DNA of 64,000 bases from Megamerina dolium. Lineage: Eukaryota; Arthropoda; Insecta; Diptera; Megamerinidae. Position 1 is the stretch's first letter. Every line of letters begins with the position of its first letter. The translations under genes and the position numbers were made by a program. Location: positions 116,511,018 to 116,575,017 of the forward strand of contig OY978525.1 in NCBI GenBank assembly GCA_963854835.1, read 5' to 3'. Below the pieces are notes generated by a model. It was not told the origin of the DNA. It searched no databases and saw nothing but the letters and a program-made list of their open reading frames with translations. Positions 34,669 through 45,243 of this stretch are shown here, piece after piece.

Positions 34669-35415
34669 GATTTTTCAATTGTTCATAAATGTGCGAAATT
34701 TGTAAGTGAGCGAACGAGTTTATTGAATTTCACTCGTTTGCAACAAATTGTGTACACTAAATTGACTGCATTCAGTGTCGTCGTCTGTCTGTGGTCTCTA
34801 TCCATATGTATATTTGTATGTAAATATGTTATGTATGTAGTTATTGCAATAACAAAAATGACAACAAGCGTGGAAACAATAGCTCTATGTAGTATAACTA
34901 TACAGTATTGTACAATCTGTACATAAAGTACCATGACCGGTAAATGTTTGAACATGGGAACAACCAGCTTCTGCAAATTGCATTCAAATATTGTTACAAA
35001 CATGAATAAACTCGTACAATACCGTGTTTAGGTGTGGGTGTTGGTGATTTCAATGGTGAATGTGTTTGTATGCCCGCGTTGGTATTACAATATTACAATT
35101 TAAAGTGTAGTGTTTGTTGGTAATTGTTCAATTTGATTGTTGTCATTGTCGCTGACGTTTTTCCATAGAGCATTCAGTGGATATACGGTTACGTTATCCA
35201 CAGAGAGTTACAACATCAATAACAAAAAACAAAAAGAAAAATTATGTCAATATCAAATGTAGCTCCATTGAAACAATTTTTCAAATGAAGTACAATAAAC
35301 AAATTATAATTCCTATAAATAATACAGTAAAAGAAGTTTCGCGTAATTAATCTTAATGAATCCTCACTAATATTTAACATCAAGTTAGTCTTCAAATGAA
35401 ACCAAATATTTAGAA
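34089..35415. other. Intergenic with (AAC)n, no gene seen
   Basis: Contains an (ACA)n run at 34635-34668, which could be a LINE tail as at 16.3 kb, although no LINE sequence is visible beside it. The rest is AT-rich with A runs near 34,210 and 34,515. Confidence 0.5.
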
Positions 35416-35417
35416 AA

Positions 35418-35937
35418 TGGCTGAGAACTACCCGACCTGAAAAGTGGCAACCTTATAAAACATATGTTTTAAGTTTCAAAGCGTCACGTTGTTTAGTATT
35501 TTTTTTTTTTTTGAGCCATCGAAAGTTAACGACCTCAGTGAATTTGTAAACATGGAAAAAATTGGCCACCGTTACGTAATTCAATACTTTCATTTGAAAG
35601 GTCTAAGTCCAACGAATATTAATGCCGAACTAGATTCTACTCTGGGGGAGTATGCTCCTTCGTTTACGACCATAAAATATTGGGTGGCAGAGTTTAAACG
35701 AGGTCGTACGAGCTGCCAAGACGAGCACCGTAGTGGTCAACCAATTGAGGTGGCCACGCCTGTGCCAATAGAACAAAAACCACGTCATGAAGATGTTTCT
35801 ATAGAGTGTTTGGCGATGTTTCACAGTAATCAAGTCGAGTTTTTGCGTCGATTCGTAACCATAGATGATACATGGGTCTACCACTTCACACCTGAGACAA
35901 AGGAGCAGTCAATACAGTGGACTGAGAAATATTCTTA
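35418..35937 (+). mobile_element. Mariner relic, second copy of the 29-30 kb family
   Basis: Begins with a truncated end (GAGAACTACCCGACCTG) that matches the TIR of the 29043-30315 element, followed by the same leader (AAAGTGGCAACCTTATAAAA). The ORF gives MEKIGHRYVIQYFHLKGLSP, then WVAEFKRGRTSCQDEH. An internal deletion then fuses VATP to VPIEQKPRHEDVSIE, continuing FHSNQVEFLRRFVTIDDTWV. It ends abruptly after HFTPETKEQSIQW; the second and third catalytic blocks and the 3' TIR are missing. Confidence 0.88.
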
Positions 35938-36012
35938 AAAATTTTATATTTATGACATTTCACAGTCAAATGTTGAATGAAAAGGGATTTTTTTTTTTTT
36001 GGCCGATTACAC

Positions 36013-36150
36013 AATACGGTGGATGTTGTGCTTCCGGGTATACGTCGGGTTATTCCAATGGATTTCTTTTCCACAGAAAACGATAAGGAACCAACTCCAT
36101 TTGTTATACATTGCTTTCTTCAGACAATATGTAGCTCAAAACATGTTTAA
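36013..36150 (+). other. Unidentified coding-like segment
   Basis: Between two mariner relics, the frame opening near ACAATACGGTGGATGTTGTG reads NTVDVVLPGIRRVIPMDFFS and then TENDKEPTPFVIHCFLQTIC before decaying. Its amino-acid composition is more protein-like than the AT-rich neighbourhood. I do not recognise the family. It may belong to an unlisted transposon or be chance. Confidence 0.25.
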
Positions 36151-36339
36151 AAATCATCCGAATATGACGGAAAACCATCGATGAGTGAACTTTACTATAG
36201 GCATTGCCACTATACCATGCAGCCAGTGGGTTAAAAGAATATTGAATTTGTGATTCTGTCAATAAAACTTGAGAGCAAAATGATATAATATGTAATATCA
36301 GGTGTAGTAAAAAGTAATCCATTATTTTTCCAATAGATG

Positions 36340-36862
36340 GCTTTAGTAATCTGTATCTAGCGTTGTATAAGTGCGATCGGGTTACGCTAGATGGCGTTAG
36401 AAAGATAGGTTTTGATATGTGTTTGGTGGGATTGGCAGGGAATCATCTACTATGAGCTGCTCTCCTACGGCCAAACTCTTAATTCGGACCTGTACTGTCA
36501 ACAATTGAACCTTCTGAAGGAAGCAATCGCCCAGGAGCGTGTAATAGGAGAGGAATTGTGTTCCATCAGGACCACGCCAGGCCACACACATCGATAGTGT
36601 CTCGCCAGAAGCTCCGGGAGTTCTTAAGCATCCACCTTATAGTCCGGACCTGACACCAAGTGATTACTACCTGTTCCTGTCTATGGCGAATGATTTTGAT
36701 GGTGAAAAATTCACCTCAAGAGAAGCTTGTGAAAATCGACTGTCCCAGTTACTTGCGAATAGAGACGATGTATATCTTTTTACTAGACTTTATATAACGA
36801 TTGAATGAGCTCGGGAATATGCGAGAGTTGCTTGAACGCCATGCTAACTTCCTACACTGAAT
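36340..36862 (+). mobile_element. Mariner relic, C-terminal half
   Basis: Translation in shifting frames gives VWWDWQGIIYYELLSYGQTL, LYCQQLNLLKEAIAQE, a degraded HQDHARPHTSIVS-like block, LKHPPYSPDLTPSDYYLFLS and FTSREACENRLSQLLANRD, the order of the catalytic half of a mariner transposase. The N-terminal half is absent. Upstream non-coding sequence (about 36,300-36,410) includes ATGGCTTTAGTAATCTGTAT and may be its 5' UTR. Different in sequence from the copy ending at 35,937. Confidence 0.82.
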
Positions 36863-37237
36863 GAATATATGTTTTATGTTAGTAAAGTAAGATAATTTAT
36901 AATTCTATTAAATGTTGATGTTTTCAAAAATCGTTGACTTAAAATGTTATATATTAAAGTTCACTTGTGATTGTCAAAGATGAAAAGTTTCTGAAAACAC
37001 TGTAAAACAGCATCTTTGGGTGCGGAATGATTCCAACCCTAGACCCATATAGTAAAACCTTCAAATCTTTTTGAATTCTCAGGTCAAATATTTTTTTATG
37101 GCCACATTGAATTTGCAATTTTTTTGCCTGAGTGTTTTTAGAATATCTGGAAAAAAAGGGTTAAAATTCATTTCGGAGCGAAAGAAGTAGTTTGGGTACA
37201 AATTGGGTATAAAATTTCAGAAGGGATAATTTTGCAG
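36863..37237. other. Intergenic, nothing recognised
   Basis: AT-rich sequence between a mariner relic and a hairpin element. No ORF or repeat seen. Confidence 0.45.
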
Positions 37238-37345
37238 AACATTTTAACCCGTTAGCTCTCTCACGAAAGGGTCGTTTTCACCCTTTTTTTTTGGATGGTC
37301 TGTATAAAATAGCATTTGTGAGGTCGTTAGAGGGTTAAAATGTTC
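37238..37345. repeat. Short hairpin element (MITE-like), copy 3, inverted
   Basis: The left arm AACATTTTAACCCGTTAGCT and right arm GGTCGTTAGAGGGTTAAAAT pair with each other. Relative to the copy at 13.7 kb it is reversed: its CTCTCACGAAAGGGTC matches the complement of GACCCTTTCGTGTGAGAG there. Confidence 0.72.
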
Positions 37346-37589
37346 CAGAAGAAGTTGCGCCGTAAAATGATTATACTAAATACAAACGAAAAGTATGTAA
37401 CCGTTAAATGTTAATTCAGTAAATATTCGGTACAAGAATCTTCTAATTCCCTAACAACGCCGCAAAATTTGTAAAGCACTGATATTCGCGATGTGATGCA
37501 GTTAGATGCAGCATACTGGAAGAAAAACTCTCTCTGGTTGGTGAGTTAACTTAACTTCAATTTTATGTAAGAGTATGTAAATATACATA

Positions 37590-38067
37590 CATTCTGTCAA
37601 ATAAGTACCCGGAAATAATCGGAAATTCTCATTTTTAATTTTCCCTCTGAGAATATTTCAAAAAAATTTTTTTCCCAGGTTGGCACAACTGTCAGCCACT
37701 ATTCTGTGAATTTTTATTGCTATGTGTCATTTAGTTTGGTTACGGCGTCATTAGGAACAAGTCAACCTTTTGTGTGCGTTGCGATTTTTACTATGGATAA
37801 AAATATCAAACATAGAGTTTGTGTGAAATTTTTTGTTTCAAACGAAATTTCTTGTGCCAAAACGTTAGAAATGTTGAAAAAAAAAACATTTGGTGATTCA
37901 ACCATGTCGAAAACTCAATTTTACAATTGGTATAAATCGTTCAAAGAGGGGCGAGAAGAAATCGCAACGCACTTAAAAGGTTGACTTGTTCCTAATGACG
38001 CCGTTTTGAAATATTCTCAGAGGGAAAATTAAAAATGAGAATTTCCGGGTACTTTTTTGACAGAATG
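37590..38067 (+). mobile_element. Mariner deletion derivative with long TIRs
   Basis: A 478-bp element flanked by TA (37588-37589 and 38068-38069). Its ends form unusually long inverted repeats of about 75 bp. The left starts CATTCTGTCAAATAAGTACC and includes GGAAATTCTCATTTTTAATT; the right is the near-exact inverse. Between them 37794-37984 encodes MDKNIKHRVCVKFFVSNEIS followed by FGDSTMSKTQFYNWYKSFKE, a mariner N-terminal HTH, and then stops. The catalytic domain is deleted. Such derivatives can still be moved in trans if the parent is active. Confidence 0.85.
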
Positions 38068-38309
38068 TATGTACATTCTCATACACAAGTATCATTAAAC
38101 ACTCCTATAGACTCTTCTACTATTTGCATAGAATGAGTATATTGAAGTAATTTATTCTCTCTCTCTTTTTACATTTCTTCAATTCGATTCTTCGTATTGA
38201 CCTGATTTTCACAGTTGTATATGAGTAATTTATTATTGAGAAGCTTGAAAAAAATCGTGAAAATATTGTAAATCAATAGGAGAAATGCAAAATGTTTATA
38301 GTGAAATGC

Positions 38310-39240
38310 ACGATTCAATACTTATGGAGTAGGAATTTGCAACATTTTCTGGCAAAGTTTGTAATCAAAATGTACAGATTTTCAGTTCTAACAGTTCTAT
38401 GAATATTGTTCCACTTATAACAAGGACCGCTGCTCCAGACACCGTTCGGTATGAGGAGTCCACTCTGAGTGCGCTGGTGCGTTGCACAAAATGTAGCACT
38501 TTCCGGCGACCTTTTGACTTTAGTGTATCTGCCATATAGAAGGATCGAGTTCGCCATTTCATTAGCACCTAGATACTTCACCATCGTTTTTGTCGTCAGC
38601 GTTGTATCAAGAACTTCCATGTCGACCTCTAACGGTATGTGCCGTTTTGTCAGAAGGATCAGCTCTGTCTTTTCTGTAGCGAGTTTCAGATCATGGTCCT
38701 CAAGCCATGCTTGGTTCAGTTTTTTTTTTTAACCCTTCAGTATTACGAGCGGTTATTTTAGCAGCTATGTCATCTGCGTATCCAACAAGATGGACGTCGT
38801 CATCTCTATACGCAATATTTCTTCGTAGCTTATATTCCAGAGGTTAGGACCGAGAATGGATCCTTGGGCCGCTCCCAAAGATATTTGCTTTGATTTCTGA
38901 CCATCACTGGTTTCATATATTAGTAGTCGGTTGCTTAGGTAGCTTCGAATTATCTTCCTTAGGTAGTTCGGGATTGAGAACCTTGTTTCTAATGCGTCTA
39001 TTATTTCGTCCCATCTGAGACTGTTGAAAGCATTGCGGATGTCCAGGGTTGCAAGCAACACTATCTGCCTCTAGTGTTGGTTTCCACGTTGAGCGATTTC
39101 TAAACTCTCTATTACGTCTTGAGTGGCTCCTAATGTTGACATGGCGGTTCTAAAACCCGGACAGGCCGCCGCTGTGTTATATCGTCTCAGTAAGTCGTTA
39201 TTTGATAATCTTTTCAAGGAGTTTTCCTTCATTTACTTTG
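38310..39240 (-). mobile_element. LINE reverse-transcriptase fragment
   Basis: The minus-strand ORF 38765-39061 reads LLATLDIRNAFNSLRWDEII, IPNYLRKIIRSYLSNRLLIY and LGAAQGSILGPNLWNISYEE, the RT palm motifs A and B (D in TLDIRNAF; AAQGSILGP). After a frameshift, GYADDIAA (motif C) appears near 38,770. Further down come LATEKTELILLTKRHIPLEV and TLTTKTMVKYLGANEMANS. By motif style it belongs to the I/R1/LOA/jockey group, possibly the same element as the RNase H fragments at 6.2 and 42 kb. Inactive. Confidence 0.85.
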
Positions 39241-39257
39241 CGCTTGTATAGTATGTA

Positions 39258-39945
39258 GGTATACTTACTTACTTACTTACTACTTACTTATGTGGCCATA
39301 ACAACCGAATATCGATTTAGGCCGAAAATAACATGCTTCGCCAGCCATCTCTATTCTTCGCTAGCTGGCGCCAGTTAGAAATTCCAAGCGCCGTCAGGTT
39401 CTCCAGTACTTGGTCTTTCCACCGGAGGTTTGGTCTTCCTCTTTTGCGTCGTTCTCCAGCGGGTTCCGAATATAACACCTTCTTAGCTGGAGCGTGTTCT
39501 TCCATTCGCTCGACATGACCTAGCCAGCGCAGCCGCTGGATTTTGATGCGCTTTACTATGTCAATATCGGCATACAGCTCGTACAGCTCATGCTTGTACC
39601 TTATTCGGTACTCGCCACCAACGCAAATAGGTTCAAAGATCTTGCGTAGGACTTTTCTCTCGAAAACTCCAAGTCTTCGCTCATCCGAGGTGGAAATTGT
39701 CCAGGCTTCAGCGCCATATGTTAGGACAGGCATGATGAGAGACTTGTAGAGTGTAGTTTTCGTTCTTCGAGAGAGGGCTCGACTTCTCAATTGCTTACTC
39801 AGCCCAAAGTAACACCTGTTAGCAAGATTTATCCTACGCATGATCTCCAAGCTGACGTCATTACTGCTGTTAATGCTGGTTCCAAGATAGACAAAGCCCC
39901 TTACTACTTCAAAAGCGTTGTTGTCAACAATGACGTGCTGTAGGT
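39258..39945 (-). mobile_element. RTE-like LINE, 3' end, open frame and (TAAG)n tail
   Basis: The best-preserved copy in the window of the 3' part of this LINE. The minus-strand ORF 39317-39991 reads without stops from about VDNNAFEVVRGFVYLGTSIN through KTTLYKSLIMPVLTYGAEAW, ERRLGVFERKVLRKIFEPIC, IQRLRWLGHVERMEEHAPAK and GRPNLRWKDQVLENLTALGI to the stop. The tail on this strand is (TAAG)n, seen on the plus strand as repeated CTTA at 39261-39290. The first 16 or so codons of the ORF lie outside the LINE; it is 5'-truncated near 39,945. Confidence 0.9.
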
Positions 39946-40220
39946 ATGCAGCACTAAAATATCGATTGCCTGTATTGGTTACCATATGCAATATTTATTT
40001 AATACTTCAAACTCAACACATCAAATTCATTCATCAATAATGTTGCAAAGGAAACTTTTAAAAACTTTTTGCGCAATTGACTGAAAGTATTAATTTCTTC
40101 TTTCTGGAATTTAACAAGACCCTTTGCACAAGATAGTGAAGACCGCATATACCATATATTCGCATAATACTTGTTGGTGGAGAAAGGCCATAAAAATAAA
40201 GGCGTGCATACTCGTATACG
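39946..40220. other. Short unique stretch
   Basis: About 275 bases between the truncated LINE and a SINE, with no recognisable feature. Confidence 0.4.
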
Positions 40221-40612
40221 TGTGTGCCGTAGCTCAGTGGTTAGTGCGTTGGTCTTCTGATCTGTAGGTCGTGGGTTCAATCCTCAGCTAAAGCATAACA
40301 AAATTAAATAACGAAAATATTTTTCTTTCGAATGGTACCCACCTGCTGGCAAGAATTGGCAATTTTTCCGGCAGTAACAATTTGCAAAAAAATGTTTCTT
40401 AAAAGAGCTCTATGACGAAAACTAAGTTAAAGTGACGGCACAAGGGTTCTGCCGTTCGGAACCGGCTAATATAAGTAGTTCCCTTCCAATGCTGTCCAAA
40501 TTTAACACGCAAAACAGTATTGGAAGAGAATCTCGGTGATATCACAATGGGCCTTTCTGGCTTAAGTGTGTCCTCTCAGAGAGAGGGCAGCCACCTAACC
40601 TAACCTAGGGCA
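40221..40612 (+). mobile_element. tRNA-derived SINE, full length, type-1 tail
   Basis: A box TAGCTCAGTGG at 40230-40240 and B box GGTTCAATCC at 40274-40283 sit in a tRNA-like head. The body matches the 26.3-kb copy (ACCCACCTGCTGGCAAGAAT, CTGCCGTTCGGAACCGGC, AACACGCAAAACAGTATTGG). The tail reads ATCACAATGGGCCTTTCTGG, AGTGTGTCCTCTCAGAGAGA and ends CCTAACCTAACC. No clear target-site duplication is seen, so flanks may have changed. Confidence 0.92.
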
Positions 40613-40902
40613 AGCAGAAAAAGAATCAGCTAGAATAACATCAACATATGAGATACTAAAAATTAACATGTGCCTCCTCCAACACATTCACATACAAAAC
40701 AGTGTATATGTGCTTGAATGCAAGCACAGTAACTTCCGTCTGTATGAGCATTGCAACAGTTAGTCATATAACCGGAAGTGGCTGCCACTGCTGATGATGC
40801 TGTTACTATGGTATGACTTTTGCATCATTATTCCGCCTCTTCTGATGATACTGTATTTTGCTTTTGTTGATAGTTTTACTGATCAAATTAACAAGTAGTT
40901 AC

Positions 40903-40940
<38 letters not shown>

Positions 40941-41985
40941 TGTGTGCACTGAGGGCGTCGAGGTCGTTGCATATTTAAATATGTACACGAGATTTTAGTT
41001 ATATTCTCTGTGGGAATAACTCACAAAAACATTACAAAATCAACATCAACATCATCGCCAACATTTAGACGTCCTTTTTTGTAAATGTTGGTTATTTGCA
41101 TTCTATTACAGAACACACTCAAGCTTATGAACTTATGTATGTGCGTATTTACTCACATGCCACACTGAGTAATAATTGTATTAAGGGAAATGCAATTATC
41201 ATTAACACTGGCTTGTTTGCATATTGCGTTTTGGGATATCTCTACATATGCACTTATAGTATGTGAAAATCAGTTAGGAATTTAAATGTTTCCTCTTTGA
41301 GAAATGTTGGTATTATGTATTAGCAAATTTATAAATTTGGTTGTGATGTTTAAAGTCAAGATATATTGTAAATTATAATTTAAATTTTGCGAGACTATGC
41401 CATCGAGTCAAATATTTTTCCTCAGGACAAATCATCAGCAAACCATCACCAAAAATTCCGTAATTATGGTTGTATAACTTTTGGTTCTCGCCTCATGCAA
41501 TGTGCCATGAGCACATACAATTGCTATTATCAAAATTTAGAAGACTCTACTCCAATAGACATAATAATTTTTGTAGATGTCAATATTCAGTTTACTTTTT
41601 ACTTATGATAGTTAGTAAGTTTAAAGTTGTATTAGGAAAGAACTTATGGGAATTGTGAAATAAACTACTTGTTATATTTAATTTGCTTTGCAAAAGATAA
41701 CATCTCTGTCTCATTGGAGTTCAAAAATATCCGCTATATTCATACATATTACAATGTCAAATTGATTGTATTTAATAACCTTTTTGATAAAATCTGAATT
41801 TTAATTGATATTCTTTATAAATGTTATAAATTAAGTGCCCCTCATTACAGGGGTACTCAAGACAACATCTACGTTGACACTTGAAGTGATCCAATTGATT
41901 TACTAGGTAAACAAGTAGCGACCAATTCAGCCCTAAGGCTAAAGGCCTTACAATAATGGGCACCAAGAGCCACTGGGCCCACTAG
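40613..41985. other. Intergenic with (GT)n, no gene seen
   Basis: A (GT)n run broken by one GCGAG lies at about 40903-40946. The rest is AT-rich. ORF 41387-41608 has no recognisable domain. Confidence 0.5.
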
Positions 41986-42925
41986 CATCGTAAATTACTT
42001 TCGTACCGAAACCAACCTTGGCTATGCAAAACCAGAATATATCTATTTATTAAAAAGGTCCAAATTTGCTTCGCTGACAGAAGCATCTGGGAGAAAGAGG
42101 GATTTTTGCCGAAATACATTCACTCTTTTAGAGACGGCTCCAAGCTAGATGCATAGATAGGCGGAGGTGCTTATTCAGAACTCCTTAATCTTGACATTAA
42201 GCGTAGCCTGCCTGATCATGGTAGTGTGTTTCAGGCGGAATTCAAACCCATAAACCTGCATTAGCTTTGATCAAGCAGAACAATATTGTTCTCCTTAAGT
42301 CAAAGATTACTATTGACTGCTGCAGATCTCTTAACGAGATGGCAGAGCAGTACAACATACTGTTGTGCTAGATACCCGCACACAGCGGTGTGAAGGGCAA
42401 CTGCATAGCGGATGAGCTCACGAGAGAGGGCACAAAAGCAGCGCCAAACTAGGAGAATATATTATTAGGAGTCCCAATTGCCACATGAAAACTCAAGCTA
42501 GAAGAAATCACTTTCTGTGGTTTCCAAAGAAGATGGACTGGTGGACCGACCGTCTGGACTGGTCTCAACTTAGTAAGAAACGCACTCAAAATCTTGTTGA
42601 CCTCAGGAAGAAAAATATATCAACAGATGTAGGATCCGGGTCACTATCTTATAGGGCCTTACCTTGGTAGTATGGGTTTGGGCTGCAGGGAAGAAGGGGA
42701 GCTCTAACATCTGCTATAGAACTGATCTGTACTATGCAGAATATCGAAATTATTTCTAGGTAATTACTACTTTGAGAACCTAGCCCTGCCTTTAGAGGTT
42801 ACGAAAGGTAATCTACTGAAATTTATAAATAAATCCAGATGGTTCAGCGAGAGATCCGAGTAGAATATCCGCTTGGTACTACAACGGGCCTTCTTGACCT
42901 AATTAACCTAATCTAACCTTATAAA
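41986..42925 (+). mobile_element. LINE 3' end: RNase H relic with CCTAACC-type tail
   Basis: Degraded RNase H domain: HSFRDGSKLDA, GGGAYSELLNLDIKRSLPDH, SVFQAEFK, then frameshifted PAHSGVKGNCIADELTREGT. Further on, other frames give ITFCGFQRRWTG and YYFENLALPLEVTKGNLLKF followed by INKSRWFSER, the C-terminal region seen in related LINEs. The 3' untranslated end reads GGTACTACAACGGGCCTTCT, then TTAACCTAATCTAACC. This tail resembles that of the SINEs at 26.3 and 40.2 kb. Many stops; inactive. Confidence 0.83.
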
Positions 42926-42992
42926 TGTGTGCTGTGATTGTGCTTAGTGGTTAGTGTATTGGCCATCTGTGCACAAGTTTATTTCAAATCCA
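42926..42992 (+). mobile_element. SINE head fragment
   Basis: TGTGCTTAGTGGTTAGTGTA and TTGGCCATCTGTG resemble the tRNA-like head of the window's SINE. The rest is missing. It begins directly after the LINE tail. Confidence 0.5.
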
Positions 42993-43249
42993 ATATTAAA
43001 CTCAAAATGTCCAGTCTGGCAGTCCAAGCGTCACTCAGTAATCTTTGACATTTCATCGTGAAAATTCAATTGTGAAATTTTTATTTTAAGGATTGTGGCT
43101 CTGTTGTCAAAACTCCAAAACTTCTACGCACGCTGCAATGGCATATTTCGCTGTTTTTTTTTTGTTTTTTTTTTTTTAGCATCGGAACAGTGAACACGGG
43201 AGAAAATATTGCAAATTCTGCATCGATTTGACACCATTTCCAGTATTTG

Positions 43250-43530
43250 GACTTGTAGTAGTCCTGCAGAATCCTATTGTTGTTGTTGTTGTTGTTGTAG
43301 CAGCAAAAATACGGAAATACTTTGTTTTGTTCCCATACAAAGCATTACCGTAATCTGATGGGGTGAATGGACCTTGGTCGACCACGTTGTCGAGTGCTTC
43401 CGGGACGTAGAACCGTCCATTCCTGCAAAGCGTTGTTGTTGTTGTGGCAGCAAAAATACGGAAATGCTTTGTTTGTTCCCGTACAAGGCATTACCTGATT
43501 CTGACGAGGTGAATGGACCTTTGCAGAATC
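43250..43530 (-). repeat. Duplicated LINE-3'-UTR-like module with (GTT)n
   Basis: Two modules begin with a GTT run (43277-43298 and 43432-43444), continue GCAGCAAAAATACGGAAAT and CCATACAAAGCATTACC-like sequence, and end GGTGAATGGACCTT. Between them is CTTCCGGGACGTAGAACCGT. Read on the minus strand each module ends in a (CAA)n tail, as the LINE at 16.3 kb does. I infer two nested 3' ends of a LINE or of a SINE that uses it. No coding sequence. Confidence 0.55.
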
Positions 43531-45243
43531 CTATTCGTACAATACGTTACATACATATTTATTCACTAAGTATGGCAACTTGTTTGGCAGATGAGCTAAA
43601 TAGCAGAATTGCAACACAGAGAATGGCCTTAGAGAAGTAAAATATATGTTCAACTCAAATTCAGTCTTTCCACTCAACATTTACTTTGAACATACTTACC
43701 CCCTGTCTTGGTTTAAGGGAATTCCATACAAAATGAACAAAAAAAAAACACCTGAAAATTGATAAAAGCTGCCCAAGAATTGCCGCTAGAGCGGTGACAC
43801 ATATAATCGACCTTTATTAATTAATCCTCCTCAACATTTTCTCAACTTGCCTCATATCTCTACTTCTTAGGGGGCTCCCCTGCAAAATTGATGATTTTCT
43901 AAACTGAAAAAGTTAGCGGGTCCAAATCAGGAATTTTTTTATGCTTTCTTGGGAAAAAGTTCTTGCAATTATCCAAATTTTAATTAAGTAATTCTTCAAA
44001 GTTTCAACAGAGTTTGTTTGCTTATTTCTTGGTGAGAAGTTTAATTTATATTAAAATGCCTTGAATTTGCTTCAACTATCAAATTTCGAATGTAAATAAC
44101 ATTCTCATTTTCATCCAATCTTTGAATGACATCATGATCGCCTAATTAATGATGAGAAAAATGCCAAATGTACTTATTTATTTTAATTAGTATTAAATTA
44201 GATCACATTACTTAAATATACCTGCAATTAATTTATAATTTGTAAATGATATTGCGAAATAAAATTACATTAAAGTCAATTCATTATAAAATGCATTTGA
44301 ATGCGAATGTATATATGACTAAATGTTTATAAACTTTTTATGAAACTTTTAATGATAATGTTGATAAACATTTGGTATGTAAACAAAGTTGTAATACAAA
44401 TAAATTGTCAAAGTTTGAATATTTATTTATTTTTTTTCCAATGAACGAAAATCACATTTGAAATTTGAACAGTTGAAATGTTATTACTTTATTTTGAACC
44501 GAACTTAGTATAATAAATTGGCAATTGAGTGATTTTTTAAATGAAATAAATATATATTATTTCATGTAATATTTATTAACAAAATACATTTGATTTGAGT
44601 ACTTTCAAGCATAAAATATTTAAAGAAATGAAAGTAAACTAATTATTTTCTTTCCAATTTAGATACTCCATTACATTTAAAAGTAATTGAAAGAGAGAGA
44701 GAGAGAGCGAGAAAAAAAAGAAAAACTTCGTCTATAATTACAAAATGCAATTTATTAGAAAACTCTTTAAAAAGTTTTAAATATCTAGAGTAGAGAAAAA
44801 TAAAACTGGCATAATTATTACACTCTAATTGCTCCGAAAAAAATGAAAACTTCATTACAGGTAACAACTATCGAGTAGTATAAAATAAAAAATATATATT
44901 TTGTATGATATATAAAATGAAGAATTTTCCATTTTACTATTTTTCAACTTTTGCTGAATATTCGACATATTTCAGTTTCCTTGTGAGTAAGAACTTTTTC
45001 ATGTAAATACAGGGAGTTGTACGTACAGAGGTTGCAGCTCCAACATTCACTTTCCTACATTTGAAATTTGTGGTGCTGAATGTGGACATGCGAAACGCAA
45101 GTAAGGCAAGAAAGTATACATAAGTGACGCTGAATACAAATTGGAAGTCAAGTTAAGAGAGAAAAAAAAGTTATAAAATAAAGTAAAAGAAAAAATGTAC
45201 TTGAAAGACTGTGATACTATAAGTCCAAAGAAGTTAATTCGTA
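43531..45243. other. AT-rich intergenic, no gene seen
   Basis: Includes a short GA run near 44,690. ORFs here are short and unrecognised. Nothing else supported. Confidence 0.5.

Noticed and set aside
38765..39991. A single LINE spanning both minus-strand RT fragments
   Set aside because: The segment at 39,258-39,945 ends with its own (TAAG)n tail and is a different RT type from that at 38,310-39,240, so these are two adjacent insertions.
43690..43900. Third TTAA-type element near TTTAAGGGAATTCC
   Set aside because: Only a few bases resemble the GGGGGTCTTCTACC end and no opposite terminus was found.
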